Shown piece after piece: positions 28,619 to 37,435 of a stretch of DNA of 64,000 nucleotides. The stretch comes from Sphingomonadaceae bacterium 3R27C6 (lineage in GTDB: Bacteria > Pseudomonadota > Alphaproteobacteria > Sphingomonadales > Sphingomonadaceae), in the NCBI GenBank assembly GCA_005503215.1, contig SCNS01000006.1, positions 124,001 through 188,000 of the forward strand, given 5' to 3'. The notes under the pieces are model-generated. The model searched no databases. It was not told where the DNA came from and saw only the letters and a list, made by a program, of their open reading frames with translations. A program made the translations under genes and the position numbers. Within the stretch, counting starts at the first letter, position 1. Each line of letters begins with the position of its first letter.

Positions 28619-30414
28619 GTCGGAGCGCCTACCCGGTGCGCGCTGGCCTTGCCGTCGGCGAGCGTCAGGCGGTTGGTGTAGAACTCCGCCAGACGGTCGT
28701 TGTGGATCACGCTGACCAGCGTCACGTCAGGCAAATGTTCGAGAATGGCTTGGTGGAAGTGGCGCGCGTTGTTGAGGTCGAGCGCACTGGTTGCCTCATC
28801 GAGCACCAGCAGAGAAGGGCGATGGAGGAGGATGCGGGCCAAGGCGACGCGTTGCTGCTCTCCGGGCGATAATTCCTCCTGCAGGACACGCGGTTCGTGC
28901 ATCGCGGAGACATGAACACCAAGACGGACGAGATCGAGGATTTCGGCCACCTGCGTGTCGGAGAAGTCCGCCGCGCGATCGGGAAAGCACACCGCATCCT
29001 TGAGATTACCGAGCGGCATGTAGAGTCGCTGTGGCACCATCATCGCTCGATCGGCACCGGCCATCATGATTTCTCCGCTACCGTCAGGCCACAAGCCGGC
29101 AACAGCGCGAAGCAGCGTCGTCTTGCCGGCGCCCGAGGGCCCTTCGATCATCCAGCGTTCGCCCGGATGCACCGTCCAGTCGCCCACCGTCATCAGATGC
29201 TCGCCGTTCGGACGTCGCAGTGACAGGTCACGGCTGACAATTGCCGCATCCGCCGAGGCGGGTTGCGCTCCAAACGCAATCCCACGCGGTCGCGGGCTGT
29301 CGATTGCATCATCCAGCGCCTTGATACGATTGATGTTCGCGACTTGGCGGGCGATCATAGGATAGACCATGACGATGTAGGACAGGGTGGTCGCATAGGT
29401 CACAAAAGCTCCCTGCGCCGCCATGACCTGCCCGAAACTGATTTCGCCGGTGAAGAAACGCGGGATGGTGATGAAAAGAGGAATGACCGCCATCACGCGC
29501 TGCTGTGTGTTGGTGAAAGCGCTGAGGCCAAGCGTCGCCCACATCAGTCGATACCAGTTGGCAGCGATCTTTCGGAACGCCTCGAACAGGTTTTCTCGTT
29601 CGAATCCGCCCGTACCCGCAAAGGCGATCTGTTCGCCGTTGCGCCGAACGTGGAGGAGCCCCGCACGAAAATTGGCTTCGTAGTGTTGCTGGCGCATCTG
29701 CCTACGAGTAACGGGTTTGCCGACCCAGGTGACGACTATGGTGGTAACAAATACGTACAGAGTCGCGTACCAGATCGTGTCGCCTGGCAGCGATACAGCA
29801 TTGCCGAAGAGAGAGAAGCGGATCGGGCGCGCCGTTTCCATCATGATCGCCGCGAAGGTTACTGCCGAGGCGATGCTGGTCAGCACGTGGATTACCAGAA
29901 TAACCGGAGAGATCGCAGCGCTGGAGACCTGATAGGTGAAGTCCCGGAGATCTTCGGCAATACGCTGATCCGGATTGTCGAGCAGGCGCAGCCGCTCGAT
30001 TTCATAATAGCGGTCGCGATCGAACCAGCGGTGGAGATATTCGGTCGTCAGCCATCGGCGCCAGCGCATGCTGAGCACCCAGTCCACCAGCGCTTTCGCC
30101 AGCACGTATCCAACCTGGACCGCCATAAGGCCGACATAGGTCAGAACAAGCGCCGCGAATGTGGCTGCCGCCTTGTTCTGCACACTGTCATAAAAGTGTT
30201 GCTGCCAGTTGTTCAGCCACACGTTGATATAGATGCCGAACACCTCAAAGCCGGCCACGCATAGCAGCAGAAAGCAGCCGACTTTCCAGTCGGACGAGAC
30301 GAAATAGCTGATCGATAGCTTCCAGGCGTGCGCAATTCGCTCGCGCGCGGGCTGAGGCGGCTCGAGACCCGCCTCGCGGCGGGTCTCCTCGACGTTCAAT
30401 GGCTCGGGGATCAT
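28615..30414 (-). CDS. ABC transporter, fused permease/ATPase, SbmA/BacA/YddA-like (ABCD type)
   Basis: This 599-aa protein has an N-terminal membrane domain of about six helices (first helix about residues 40-60) with the SbmA/BacA signature region (NVWLNNWQQHFYDSVQ, RWRRWLTTEYLHRWF, DNPDQRIAEDLRDF). An ATPase domain follows, with Walker A GPSGAGKTT (about 420), signature LSPGEQQR (about 520) and Walker B LLVLDEATSALD. SbmA and BacA import peptides, including microcins and bleomycin-like compounds. YddA- and BclA-like proteins carry the fused ATPase seen here. Import of a peptide across the inner membrane is the best inference. A strong hairpin lies within its first codons. Confidence 0.9.
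   Translation of the reverse strand: MIPEPLNVEETRREAGLEPPQPARERIAHAWKLSISYFVSSDWKVGCFLLLCVAGFEVFGIYINVWLNNWQQHFYDSVQNKAAATFAALVLTYVGLMAVQVGYVLAKALVDWVLSMRWRRWLTTEYLHRWFDRDRYYEIERLRLLDNPDQRIAEDLRDFTYQVSSAAISPVILVIHVLTSIASAVTFAAIMMETARPIRFSLFGNAVSLPGDTIWYATLYVFVTTIVVTWVGKPVTRRQMRQQHYEANFRAGLLHVRRNGEQIAFAGTGGFERENLFEAFRKIAANWYRLMWATLGLSAFTNTQQRVMAVIPLFITIPRFFTGEISFGQVMAAQGAFVTYATTLSYIVMVYPMIARQVANINRIKALDDAIDSPRPRGIAFGAQPASADAAIVSRDLSLRRPNGEHLMTVGDWTVHPGERWMIEGPSGAGKTTLLRAVAGLWPDGSGEIMMAGADRAMMVPQRLYMPLGNLKDAVCFPDRAADFSDTQVAEILDLVRLGVHVSAMHEPRVLQEELSPGEQQRVALARILLHRPSLLVLDEATSALDLNNARHFHQAILEHLPDVTLVSVIHNDRLAEFYTNRLTLADGKASAHRVGAPT
30364..30387. promoter_or_regulatory. Perfect 10-bp hairpin at the start of the ABC transporter gene
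   Basis: Arms 30364-30373 and 30378-30387 are exactly complementary around a 4-base loop, inside codons about 10-17 of the transporter and some 40 bp after the receptor stop. In the mRNA it would form a very stable stem between the receptor and the rest of the operon. It may reduce read-through or translation so that the outer-membrane receptor is made in excess. It has no U-tract, so it is not a classical terminator. Confidence 0.4.
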
Positions 30415-30427
30415 GATGTTACTCTGG

Positions 30428-32734
30428 TCAGAAGAAGCGCTTGCTGAGCGTCACCCGCACATTCCGCGGCTCGTCCACCGGTATATAGGAGAGGGCGCTG
30501 GTGATGTTGTAATTGAGCCGATTGAAGAGGTTGCGGACCCCGACGTTTACCGAGAAGCCATCGAACGTGAGGAAGCCGTTCACGTCGACCTGCCGCGCGG
30601 AAGGGACGTAGTAGGTGCCAAGAAAGTCTGCTGAAGAACTGGATCGGCCGTACAGGCCGGCACTGATGCCGCCAGAAAGCGTTGGGGTCAGCTTTGCGCT
30701 ATAGCTTGAGTAGATGCTGTAGATGTCTCTCGGCGCGCGCGCGACGACAAGAGCGCCAGGGGCCTTCTCCGTATATTCCGACTTTGCGCGGGTCAGCGAG
30801 GCTACCATCGTCCAGCCGGGCAGGATGGTCCCAGTCAGGTTGAGATCGATCCCACGGCTACGCTGACCAGGCCCTGCGATCTGAAACCCCGGATGATCCG
30901 GATCTGTAAACAGGACGTTTGCTTGCGTGAGGTCGAAATAGGATGCGGTCAGAACCGCTCGGCGCTGAAACAAATCGATTTTGACGCCCGCTTCCTTGTT
31001 CCGCGACTCAATATTAGGCAGTGGCGACCCGTCGAAAGCGGTCGAAGTGATCGGTGAGTTGCCTTCAACATAATTAGCAAAAACAGAGAAATTCGGCGTT
31101 AAATCCAATATCGCGCCGAAACTTGGCACGCCCGCCTTATTATTGATCGTCGATGAAAAGAAATCGCTTGAGTAATCCTGTTTATACCAATTTTGTCTAA
31201 ACGAGCCGAGCAATTTCAGCTTCCAAACCTCGACCAGCATCTGTCCGTAGGCCCCGTATTGCCGCGTGCCAAGAGTGAACGACGACACGCTCGCTTCAGG
31301 CCGCGGTGTAGAGAGCATTGGGATGGCTTCAAAGTCATATCTCTCGGTTACCGATGTGCTGCTCGACAAGGGAGCAAAGTTTCCATCACTGTAGTTGAAT
31401 CCGGCATTCACCTTCACATGCACGCCACCGACATGGCCTTGCATTCTTGCGAACACGTCCAAGGCGTTTGATTTTCCGGTCTGTGCCGATCCGCGAACCG
31501 ACACTTGCGCCAGATTGGTTCGGGAGCTGACCGTGATTGGATAGAGATCAAGATCGAGTCTCGTCTTTTCTTTCATTCCTCGCGCTACGATCGAGAACCC
31601 ATCGGAAAACTTATGCGATGCATCGAAATAATAACGCGTATTAACGACGCGCACCTGCTGGTCGGACGAATAGATGGGAGAATATGGATCGGTGTTGAAC
31701 AGCTCGCCGGTCAGACGATTATACGCTCGGAACGGCGTAATTCCGGATATAGAATTGACCGCCGAAAGACCGAACAGAATATCGGTACGTCCATCCTTGT
31801 AGCGGATCGTGGGGGCAAACAAGGCGCCCTTGTTGCCAGCATAGCCGCCATAGTTGCGGTCCGCCCGTTCACCCGATGCTACGATGCGCGCCGACAGTTT
31901 CCCATTTTCGGTTAGCGCGGTATTGGCGTCGAGCGATCCGCGCACGAGGCCGTAAGACCCAGTATCGAAGGTGCCGATCAGGAATGGGTCGGCGCTTGGC
32001 CGCTTGGTGACGACGTTCACGTTGCCGCCGAGATTTTCAAAGCCCGAAAGGATCGCGTCAGGCCCCTTGAGGACCTCCACCCGTTCGACGTTAGCAATAG
32101 GTTGGGACGAACCGGCGGCGACGCCGTAGCTGGACGCTCCTGATAGTCCATTGACCAGGCCAGCGGCGCTGAACCCGCGCACAAAATATGAGGAGCCGCT
32201 GGATGTGGAAGGTCCAGACGATACGATACCGCCCGCATTGCGCAACGCCTCGTTGATCGTCAAAGCCTGTTGATCGGCTATCAACTTGGCCGAGATGACC
32301 TGATTGTTACGCGCCTGCTCGCGCAGCGACGCGCCGTTCCGATCCGACGTCGAGGCCTGATCCACCAGCACGCGGGTTTCGGCCTCGTCACGGCGCGCAA
32401 CGACTAGGATGTCGTTTGAAATCATAATGGCACCGGATGGATCGATGATCATCGTCAGGCCAGCATGCTCGATCGCCTGAGCGATAGCGGCCCGAGCATT
32501 CTTGGCGTTGATAACTGGCTCAGAGACTTTGCCGCGGACCGCGTCTGGATCGAAAAGTACCCTGCTGCCGCTTTGCTCCCCAATTTGACGAAGCGCGGCC
32601 TCCAGGTCCATTGAAGGAACCGTGATACTTTGGCGGGCCTGCGCCAGAGTAGGTGTCGGTGCCGTTAGGGCGGACACTGAAACGGCGCCGAGAATTGCGA
32701 TACGAAGAATCTGAGTAGAGTGCGTAGAGATCAT
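30428..32734 (-). CDS. TonB-dependent receptor with N-terminal STN (secretin/TonB) domain
   Basis: This 768-aa protein has a signal peptide ending near TLAQA, then an STN domain (ITVPSMDLEAALRQIGEQSGSRVLFDPDAV...AIAQAIEHAGLTMI, about residues 33-100). A plug (YFVRGFSAAGLVNGLSG, RVEVLKGPDAILSG, GGNVNVVTKRP) and a siderophore-receptor-type barrel end LSKRFF. The ATG at 32734 is preferred because GGGGA lies about seven bases upstream; ATG 32758 is possible. STN domains normally talk to a FecR-type anti-sigma factor, but none is encoded nearby. It is the first gene of the operon, so it should deliver the compound passed to the peptide-type ABC transporter. Its base composition is lower in GC than its neighbours. 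Confidence 0.93.
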   Translation of the reverse strand: MISTHSTQILRIAILGAVSVSALTAPTPTLAQARQSITVPSMDLEAALRQIGEQSGSRVLFDPDAVRGKVSEPVINAKNARAAIAQAIEHAGLTMIIDPSGAIMISNDILVVARRDEAETRVLVDQASTSDRNGASLREQARNNQVISAKLIADQQALTINEALRNAGGIVSSGPSTSSGSSYFVRGFSAAGLVNGLSGASSYGVAAGSSQPIANVERVEVLKGPDAILSGFENLGGNVNVVTKRPSADPFLIGTFDTGSYGLVRGSLDANTALTENGKLSARIVASGERADRNYGGYAGNKGALFAPTIRYKDGRTDILFGLSAVNSISGITPFRAYNRLTGELFNTDPYSPIYSSDQQVRVVNTRYYFDASHKFSDGFSIVARGMKEKTRLDLDLYPITVSSRTNLAQVSVRGSAQTGKSNALDVFARMQGHVGGVHVKVNAGFNYSDGNFAPLSSSTSVTERYDFEAIPMLSTPRPEASVSSFTLGTRQYGAYGQMLVEVWKLKLLGSFRQNWYKQDYSSDFFSSTINNKAGVPSFGAILDLTPNFSVFANYVEGNSPITSTAFDGSPLPNIESRNKEAGVKIDLFQRRAVLTASYFDLTQANVLFTDPDHPGFQIAGPGQRSRGIDLNLTGTILPGWTMVASLTRAKSEYTEKAPGALVVARAPRDIYSIYSSYSAKLTPTLSGGISAGLYGRSSSSADFLGTYYVPSARQVDVNGFLTFDGFSVNVGVRNLFNRLNYNITSALSYIPVDEPRNVRVTLSKRFF

Positions 32735-32773
32735 AATACTATCCCCGAATATTCCCATACGTATTCGATCAGA

Positions 32774-32788
32774 CTATTCTTAGAATAG
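32774..32788. promoter_or_regulatory. Palindrome CTATTCTTAGAATAG upstream of the STN receptor
   Basis: Seven-base arms are perfectly complementary around one central base, and the site fits T-N11-A. It lies 40-54 bp upstream of the receptor ATG. It is the best operator candidate in the 259-bp gap between the receptor and the LysR gene. A second small hairpin (GGGAG/CTCCC arms at 32819-32823 and 32830-32834) lies just upstream of it. Binding by the LysR protein encoded at 32994-33950 is inferred. Confidence 0.45.
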
Positions 32789-32993
32789 CCAGAAGATTTA
32801 CGTATCCCTAGTATAGGTGGGAGTAAAAACTCCCGATCGAGGCATTTGACCTTCCCGTTTTCGAGATTGGACTTGCCAGTGCATCCTGCGAACGGCTAGT
32901 AATGTGAAAATAACACGGTGTTTGACGAATAATCACGTTATTAGCTGGTGCGAAGGATGGGTTACAATTTGGCTACAGGCAAATCGAAAGTGT

Positions 32994-33950
32994 TCATAGG
33001 GGTATGACGGGTGCGTATGGGGCTGCAGCTTCTTCCAACAGCTCCGTAAGCCAAGCAAGCATCGGATCATGTCGACGAGAGGCCGACCATTGCAGAACTA
33101 TGGGGACACGCTGTGCCGCAAAGGGCGCAGCCGACACCGCAAGCGGCATCATCGACGCATAGGCTTGAAACAGCCACGAACTTCCTGTCGCGATCAGATC
33201 GCTCTCCAAGATAAACCAAGGGATCGCCGCTTGGCTCGTAACCCGCATTCCGATATTACGCGCCGCGAGCATATTTTCGCCTCCGGGATCGGACGGGACT
33301 GCGGCTGTTTGATCCGATAGGGCAACGATGTGGTCCGCAGCAGCATAAGTCGCTGGAGATATCGAGCCATTTTTGTCCAGAGCAGGATGGTCTGCACGAA
33401 CCATGCAGGCTAGCGTCTCAACGAGTAGCGGTTTCGTCTCAAGCGATGCCTTTGCGGCAAACGCTGGGAGCAGTAACACATCCGCGCCCATCTCCAGTGA
33501 CCGTTCGGGGGCCAAGATATCCAGCGGTAGAATGCTCAACGATAAGCCGGGTGCTTCCAGCGATACCCTGCGTTGGAACCTTGTGAGAAGCAAGAATTCG
33601 ATCGCTTCCGAGGCCGCGATAGTGATCGATCGGGTGCTGTTCGATGGGTCGAAATCTAGGCTGAAATTGAACGCCCCTTCAAGTTCTCCCATCAGTCTCC
33701 GGATCTCTGGTCTAAGCGCTGATCCCAGCGTGGTAAGAACCTGGACACCGCTGGCGTGCTCTACAAGCTCGTCGTTGAAATGTGCACGTAAGCGTCTGAG
33801 AGCATGACTCATTGCCGACTGGCTCAGGCATACGCGCCGGCCTGCTTCTGTTAGGGATGGTGCGTTTAGGATCGCATCGAGAGGGTAAAGTAGATTGAGA
33901 TTGAGGCGACGAACAGGAGACCATTTTTCTTCATTTGCTGTTGAGACCAT
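32994..33950 (-). CDS. LysR-family transcriptional regulator of the NodD/LinR-like group
   Basis: This 318-aa protein has the winged helix-turn-helix LNLLYPLDAILNAPSLTEAGRRVCLSQSAMSHALRRLRAHFNDELV, with SQSAMSHALRRLR as recognition helix. This form is typical of the NodD-like LysR branch. An effector-binding domain follows. The ATG at 33950 has GGAAGGAAAAGGGG directly upstream; a GTG at 33974 is less likely. It is encoded on the same strand as the peptide operon, 259 bp upstream, not divergent from it. It is the only regulator next to that operon. Confidence 0.9.
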   Translation of the reverse strand: MVSTANEEKWSPVRRLNLNLLYPLDAILNAPSLTEAGRRVCLSQSAMSHALRRLRAHFNDELVEHASGVQVLTTLGSALRPEIRRLMGELEGAFNFSLDFDPSNSTRSITIAASEAIEFLLLTRFQRRVSLEAPGLSLSILPLDILAPERSLEMGADVLLLPAFAAKASLETKPLLVETLACMVRADHPALDKNGSISPATYAAADHIVALSDQTAAVPSDPGGENMLAARNIGMRVTSQAAIPWFILESDLIATGSSWLFQAYASMMPLAVSAAPFAAQRVPIVLQWSASRRHDPMLAWLTELLEEAAAPYAPVIPL

Positions 33951-34034
33951 CCCCTTTTCCTTCCGATAGCGCACAGGACATCGGCCGTGCTGCCACAGAC
34001 GAGTATAACCCTATCAATGGAATGGCTAGGGTCA

Positions 34035-34283
34035 GGACCTATTAATTCCACGTTCGAGACTTCGAGATAGCCATGATATCGGGGCTGCGCGGATGCAGCG
34101 GTAGCATCGCTACCCGTAAGGCCGCGCAGGCCTGAGACGAAGCCACTTGATCGTTGCTGTGAGCTTGGACCGGTTTTCTCGGAGCAGCATCGAAAAGTCT
34201 TGAAAGATCGACATCTTCCTTCGCCTTTACTCCTCGCACTGCGTAAAAACGCTGCAAACTTCGAACGTGGAATTAATAGATCC
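34035..34283. mobile_element. 249-bp MITE-like element with 23-bp inverted termini
   Basis: The left end (34035-34057) and the right end (34261-34283) are inverted repeats of 23 bp with a single mismatch; both contain CTATTAATTCCACG. CTAG occurs just outside each end (34026-34029 and 34282-34285), like the YTAR target duplication of the IS5 subgroup. Inside, minus-strand sequence recalls the C-terminal end of a transposase (LRENRSKLTATIKWLR-type text in shifted frames), so it is probably an internally deleted insertion sequence. It cannot encode a transposase, but a full-length relative could mobilise it. Confidence 0.6.
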
Positions 34284-34431
34284 TAGGCTCCTGCGTTTCG
34301 GGTGGTAACTACTTAGAGGTCGTCTCCGGTCCACGCTTCTGGTGCGTCCTGCCAATCGATCACGCGTGTTGGCATCGCCGTCAGCACAGAAGCCACGGGT
34401 CGCCCATGCTTGTATGATGCCATCGTGGCTG
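34284..34431. other. Gap between mobile-element remnants
   Basis: These bases lie between the MITE-like element and the istB fragment. I see no recognisable gene, repeat or promoter in them. Confidence 0.4.
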
Positions 34432-34608
34432 TGCCGACAGTCGGGTCTGGTGACACGCCTCGAAGAGGAGACTCGGATCGGCAAGGGCGGGACCCTGGCG
34501 GCGCAGCTATCGCGGCTCGACCGGGTGGTGCTCGACGAGCTTGGATATCTGCCGTTCGCACGCTCGGGAGGGCAGTTGCCGTTCCACCTCATCAGCAAGC
34601 TTCTGTGG
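34432..34608 (+). pseudogene. Fragment of an IS21-family istB (ATPase helper) gene
   Basis: The plus-strand frame encodes LVTRLEEETRIGKGGTLAAQLSRLDRVVLDELGYLPFARSGGQLPFHLISKLL. It contains the Walker B motif VVLDELGYLPF of IstB, the AAA+ helper of IS21-type transposition. About 55 of the usual 250 residues remain; the Walker A part and the C-terminus are missing, and no istA is adjacent. It is a dead remnant. Confidence 0.75.
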
Positions 34609-34867
34609 TTGCCGCCCATAATGCAAGAAGTTTCCGATTGAATGCGCCGTGATCGAGTGCGGTCTTCTGTAAGGCCTGATGATGCGACCTCTTCAGGAGC
34701 CGCGGGCCAGTATGGTGATCACCGGATCAGGTCCAAATCTTTATGTCGAGCTTCTTGCTCAGAGCTTGCTACTGGTTTTCCTGATCCAGATCTTGTCGAT
34801 CATTTCGCCCATTCAGGTCATCGCCTTCTTACACTCCCGTCTTACCGGACCGTCGCGAGGTTGGGCG

Positions 34868-35135
34868 TCATGCCACCTGCGTGAGAGGATCCCTGAAATC
34901 TACGCCCTTCATAAGCATCGCCCAGATCGCTCGCGCCATCTTGTTCGCCAGCGCTATCGCCACCAGGATCCTGGGTTTGCAACCCGCATACGCGCCAACC
35001 ACGATCCCTCCAGCACGCCCCTCCATCGCGGGAGCGAAGGCCTTGATCGCCATAGCGGTTAATGGCCCTACGCCGGGCATCGTCTGTAACCGCCGTGCCC
35101 GGTCGGTCTGTTCTGCGAGTTTACCGATCGTCTCA
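34868..35135 (-). pseudogene. Internally deleted IS110-family transposase remnant
   Basis: Reading on the minus strand, the 5' part encodes TETIGKLAEQTDRARRLQTMPGVGPLTAMAIKAFAP, the start of the IS116/IS110/IS902 C-terminal domain. After a short join it continues as KPRILVAIALANKMARAIWAMLMKGVDFRDP, the family's C-terminal end. The roughly 70 residues that normally separate these parts are missing, and so is the N-terminal DEDD domain. The stop is at 34868. Confidence 0.75.
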
Positions 35136-35234
35136 GTCTACCTTAATCCGGGCGGTCACGCGATCGCGGCCAACGCGAGGAAGCGGCGTCATCAACTCGT
35201 TTCGTCAGAACCGGTGCGAACGGATCGTTGCGGT

Positions 35235-35804
35235 TCAGGACGCCCTGCACCGGTTGATGATGGAGAAGATCTTGCGGCCAGCCTCGTCGGCCTGTCCGCC
35301 GCCGAATTCGCCGTCTTTCGCCAGATTGTGGTAGACCGACTTGACGAATATGACGAGCATGTCGCGATCGACACTCGCATCGAGATCGACCTCTTTGATC
35401 GTGTCGGATATCAGGGAGTAAAAGGCCTCCCGCTGCGCGTGCAGCTCATTCTTCATGCCGTCCGGCATGTCCTCATAGTCGATCATGATATTGAAGGCCG
35501 TCGTGCTCGAATCCAGCGAGGCGGTCGCCAGAGCGATGCAAAGCGCCTCCAGCCGGTCCCAGGGGCGATCGAACTTCGCAACTGCGTCACGTAGCCGCCG
35601 GCCGTCGCGCGCGAGGACGAGGCCGTGGACCTCGAGAAAGAGCGTCTCCTTCGATCGAATGTGATGATAAAGCGAGCCGGCGAGGATGCCGACCTTGTCT
35701 GCGACATCCCTGATCGAGGTTGCCTTATAACCCCTCGATGAAAACAGATCGGCAGCCACGTGAAGGATTTCTTCACGGCGTTCGTTATTGTCGGATTCGT
35801 GCAT
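35235..35804 (-). CDS. TetR/AcrR-family transcriptional regulator
   Basis: This 189-aa protein has the TetR DNA-binding domain: REEILHVAADLFSSRGYKATSIRDVADKVGILAGSLYHHIRSKETLF (residues about 9-55). A helical ligand-binding C-terminal domain follows. It starts 34 bp after the acyl-CoA ligase stop on the same strand, so both are in one transcript. TetR proteins next to acyl-CoA ligases commonly sense acyl-CoA and repress the ligase operon; here this is inference. The IS110 remnant begins about 100 bp after its stop. Confidence 0.92.
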   Translation of the reverse strand: MHESDNNERREEILHVAADLFSSRGYKATSIRDVADKVGILAGSLYHHIRSKETLFLEVHGLVLARDGRRLRDAVAKFDRPWDRLEALCIALATASLDSSTTAFNIMIDYEDMPDGMKNELHAQREAFYSLISDTIKEVDLDASVDRDMLVIFVKSVYHNLAKDGEFGGGQADEAGRKIFSIINRCRAS

Positions 35805-35838
35805 TCAGGTTGCTCTGAAAAAGCTGATTTGCAGGTGG

Positions 35839-37362
35839 CTAGTCATTGAAAGAGCCTCTTTTCATTTTTCCCGTGCTCGTGCGGGGGAGGTCTTCCACGA
35901 ATTCGATCAGCCTAGGGAGCTTATACTGGGCGAGACGCTCACGGCAGTGGAGCATGATCTCGCCTTCGTCACACCTCGCGCCCTGTTTTCTGACGATATA
36001 AGCCTTGGCCAATTCACCTTTCTGGGGATCGAAGACGCTGCCTACCGCTACCATCGCAACCCCGGGATGTTCAGCAACGGCACGCTCCACCTCCGAAGGG
36101 TAGACGTTATATCCAGCCGTGATGATCATCTCCTTCTTCCGGTCGACGATATAGTAATAGCCATCCTCATCCTTGTACCCGACATCGCCGGTCCGGAGCC
36201 ATCCGTCTGGTCCGAGTATCTCGTTCGTTGCTTCGGGAAGCGCCCAATAGGACTCCATCACGATCGGACCGCGAAACATCAATTCTCCAAGTTCACCGTC
36301 CGGAACGGACTGGGAGGGATTCTCGAGCGAAGCGATCCGACACTCCATGAAAGGCATGGGAACGCCGATCGACCCGAGCTTGGGCGGGCCATAAGCGGGG
36401 TGCGTGGTTCCAAGGCCTCCGATTTCCGTCATCCCCCAAATTTCGATAAGCCTGCAGCCAAGGCGGCGCTCGACCTCTTCCATCTTGCCAACGGCCATGG
36501 TCTGTCCCCCGACCGTGCACCTTGAAAGGCTCGAGAGTTCGAACTGTTCCGGCAGCTCGCTGTCCATCAGATAATGATACATGGTCGGCACGCCCTCGAA
36601 GAGCGTTGCCTTATGCTCTTCTATCGCAGCAAGCGTACGTCGGACGTCGAACCGATCCATCAGGACGAGCTTCGCTCCGGTCAGGAAGCAGCCATTCATG
36701 ATGATGCTGCCGTACACATGGGCGCACGGGACAGCCATGACTGTGATGTCCTGTGCCGTGCGTACATGCATCGTCGCCGTCACCTGTGCGTTCAACAGTA
36801 CCGCCCGGTCGGTGAGGACGGCGCCTTTCGGCTGGCCCGTTGTACCTGACGTGTACATGATCGTCGAAATATCGTCGGGTTGCCGGTCGCCGTTCGGGGA
36901 GATGAAGGCACCCACCGGTCGTCCAAGAAAGACATCGAGCGATGAATCGCCCGAAGATCCGTCACCGAACGACAGGATTTTAGTGCTCGAACCAGCGAGG
37001 AGGCTGGCGATCTGACCGTAACGATCAGCACTCACGATCGCGCCGGCTGCCTGGCAATTGTCGGCGATGAAACGTATCTCTTCGGGAACAAGGAGATAAT
37101 CGGACGGAACGATGACCGCGCCGATGCGGGCGATCGCATAATAGCAGACGATCCACCGCCATCCGTTCGGGAGGTGTAGAAGAATATGATCGCCGCGACC
37201 GAAGCCCAGTTTGTCGAGTCCAAAAGCAAGGGCATTGACCTGGTCGTTCACCTGCTCGAACGTCAGTTCGACATCTTCCGATACAACGGCTGTCTTCGTC
37301 CCGAACTTCGTTGCGGCGTAGCTGCTGAGCGAGGCCAAGGATTCCGGCGTGTGTGACGTCAT
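35839..37362 (-). CDS. Acyl-CoA ligase of the class I adenylate-forming family
   Basis: This 507-aa protein has the AMP-binding motif MYTSGTTGQPKG (residues 169-180), IWGMTEIGGLGTTHP, GELMFRGPIVMESYW, LRTGDVGYKDEDGYYYIVDRKKEMIITAGYNVYPSEVE and the C-terminal lysine motif TSTGKMKRG. It activates an unknown acid to its CoA ester. It closely resembles the ligase at 51936-53423: both share VPTMYY/H, GGQTM and the E-GGLGTT A5 region. The two probably arose from one gene and may act on related acids from the same parent molecule. It lies between the LysR and TetR genes in a minus-strand unit. Confidence 0.92.
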   Translation of the reverse strand: MTSHTPESLASLSSYAATKFGTKTAVVSEDVELTFEQVNDQVNALAFGLDKLGFGRGDHILLHLPNGWRWIVCYYAIARIGAVIVPSDYLLVPEEIRFIADNCQAAGAIVSADRYGQIASLLAGSSTKILSFGDGSSGDSSLDVFLGRPVGAFISPNGDRQPDDISTIMYTSGTTGQPKGAVLTDRAVLLNAQVTATMHVRTAQDITVMAVPCAHVYGSIIMNGCFLTGAKLVLMDRFDVRRTLAAIEEHKATLFEGVPTMYHYLMDSELPEQFELSSLSRCTVGGQTMAVGKMEEVERRLGCRLIEIWGMTEIGGLGTTHPAYGPPKLGSIGVPMPFMECRIASLENPSQSVPDGELGELMFRGPIVMESYWALPEATNEILGPDGWLRTGDVGYKDEDGYYYIVDRKKEMIITAGYNVYPSEVERAVAEHPGVAMVAVGSVFDPQKGELAKAYIVRKQGARCDEGEIMLHCRERLAQYKLPRLIEFVEDLPRTSTGKMKRGSFND

Positions 37363-37435
37363 TGTTTAACCTCTAAGCCTGCCGATGACGGGCCGCACGG
37401 GCTGTCATCTTCGGCTATTCCTTGTTTCCCCGAGA

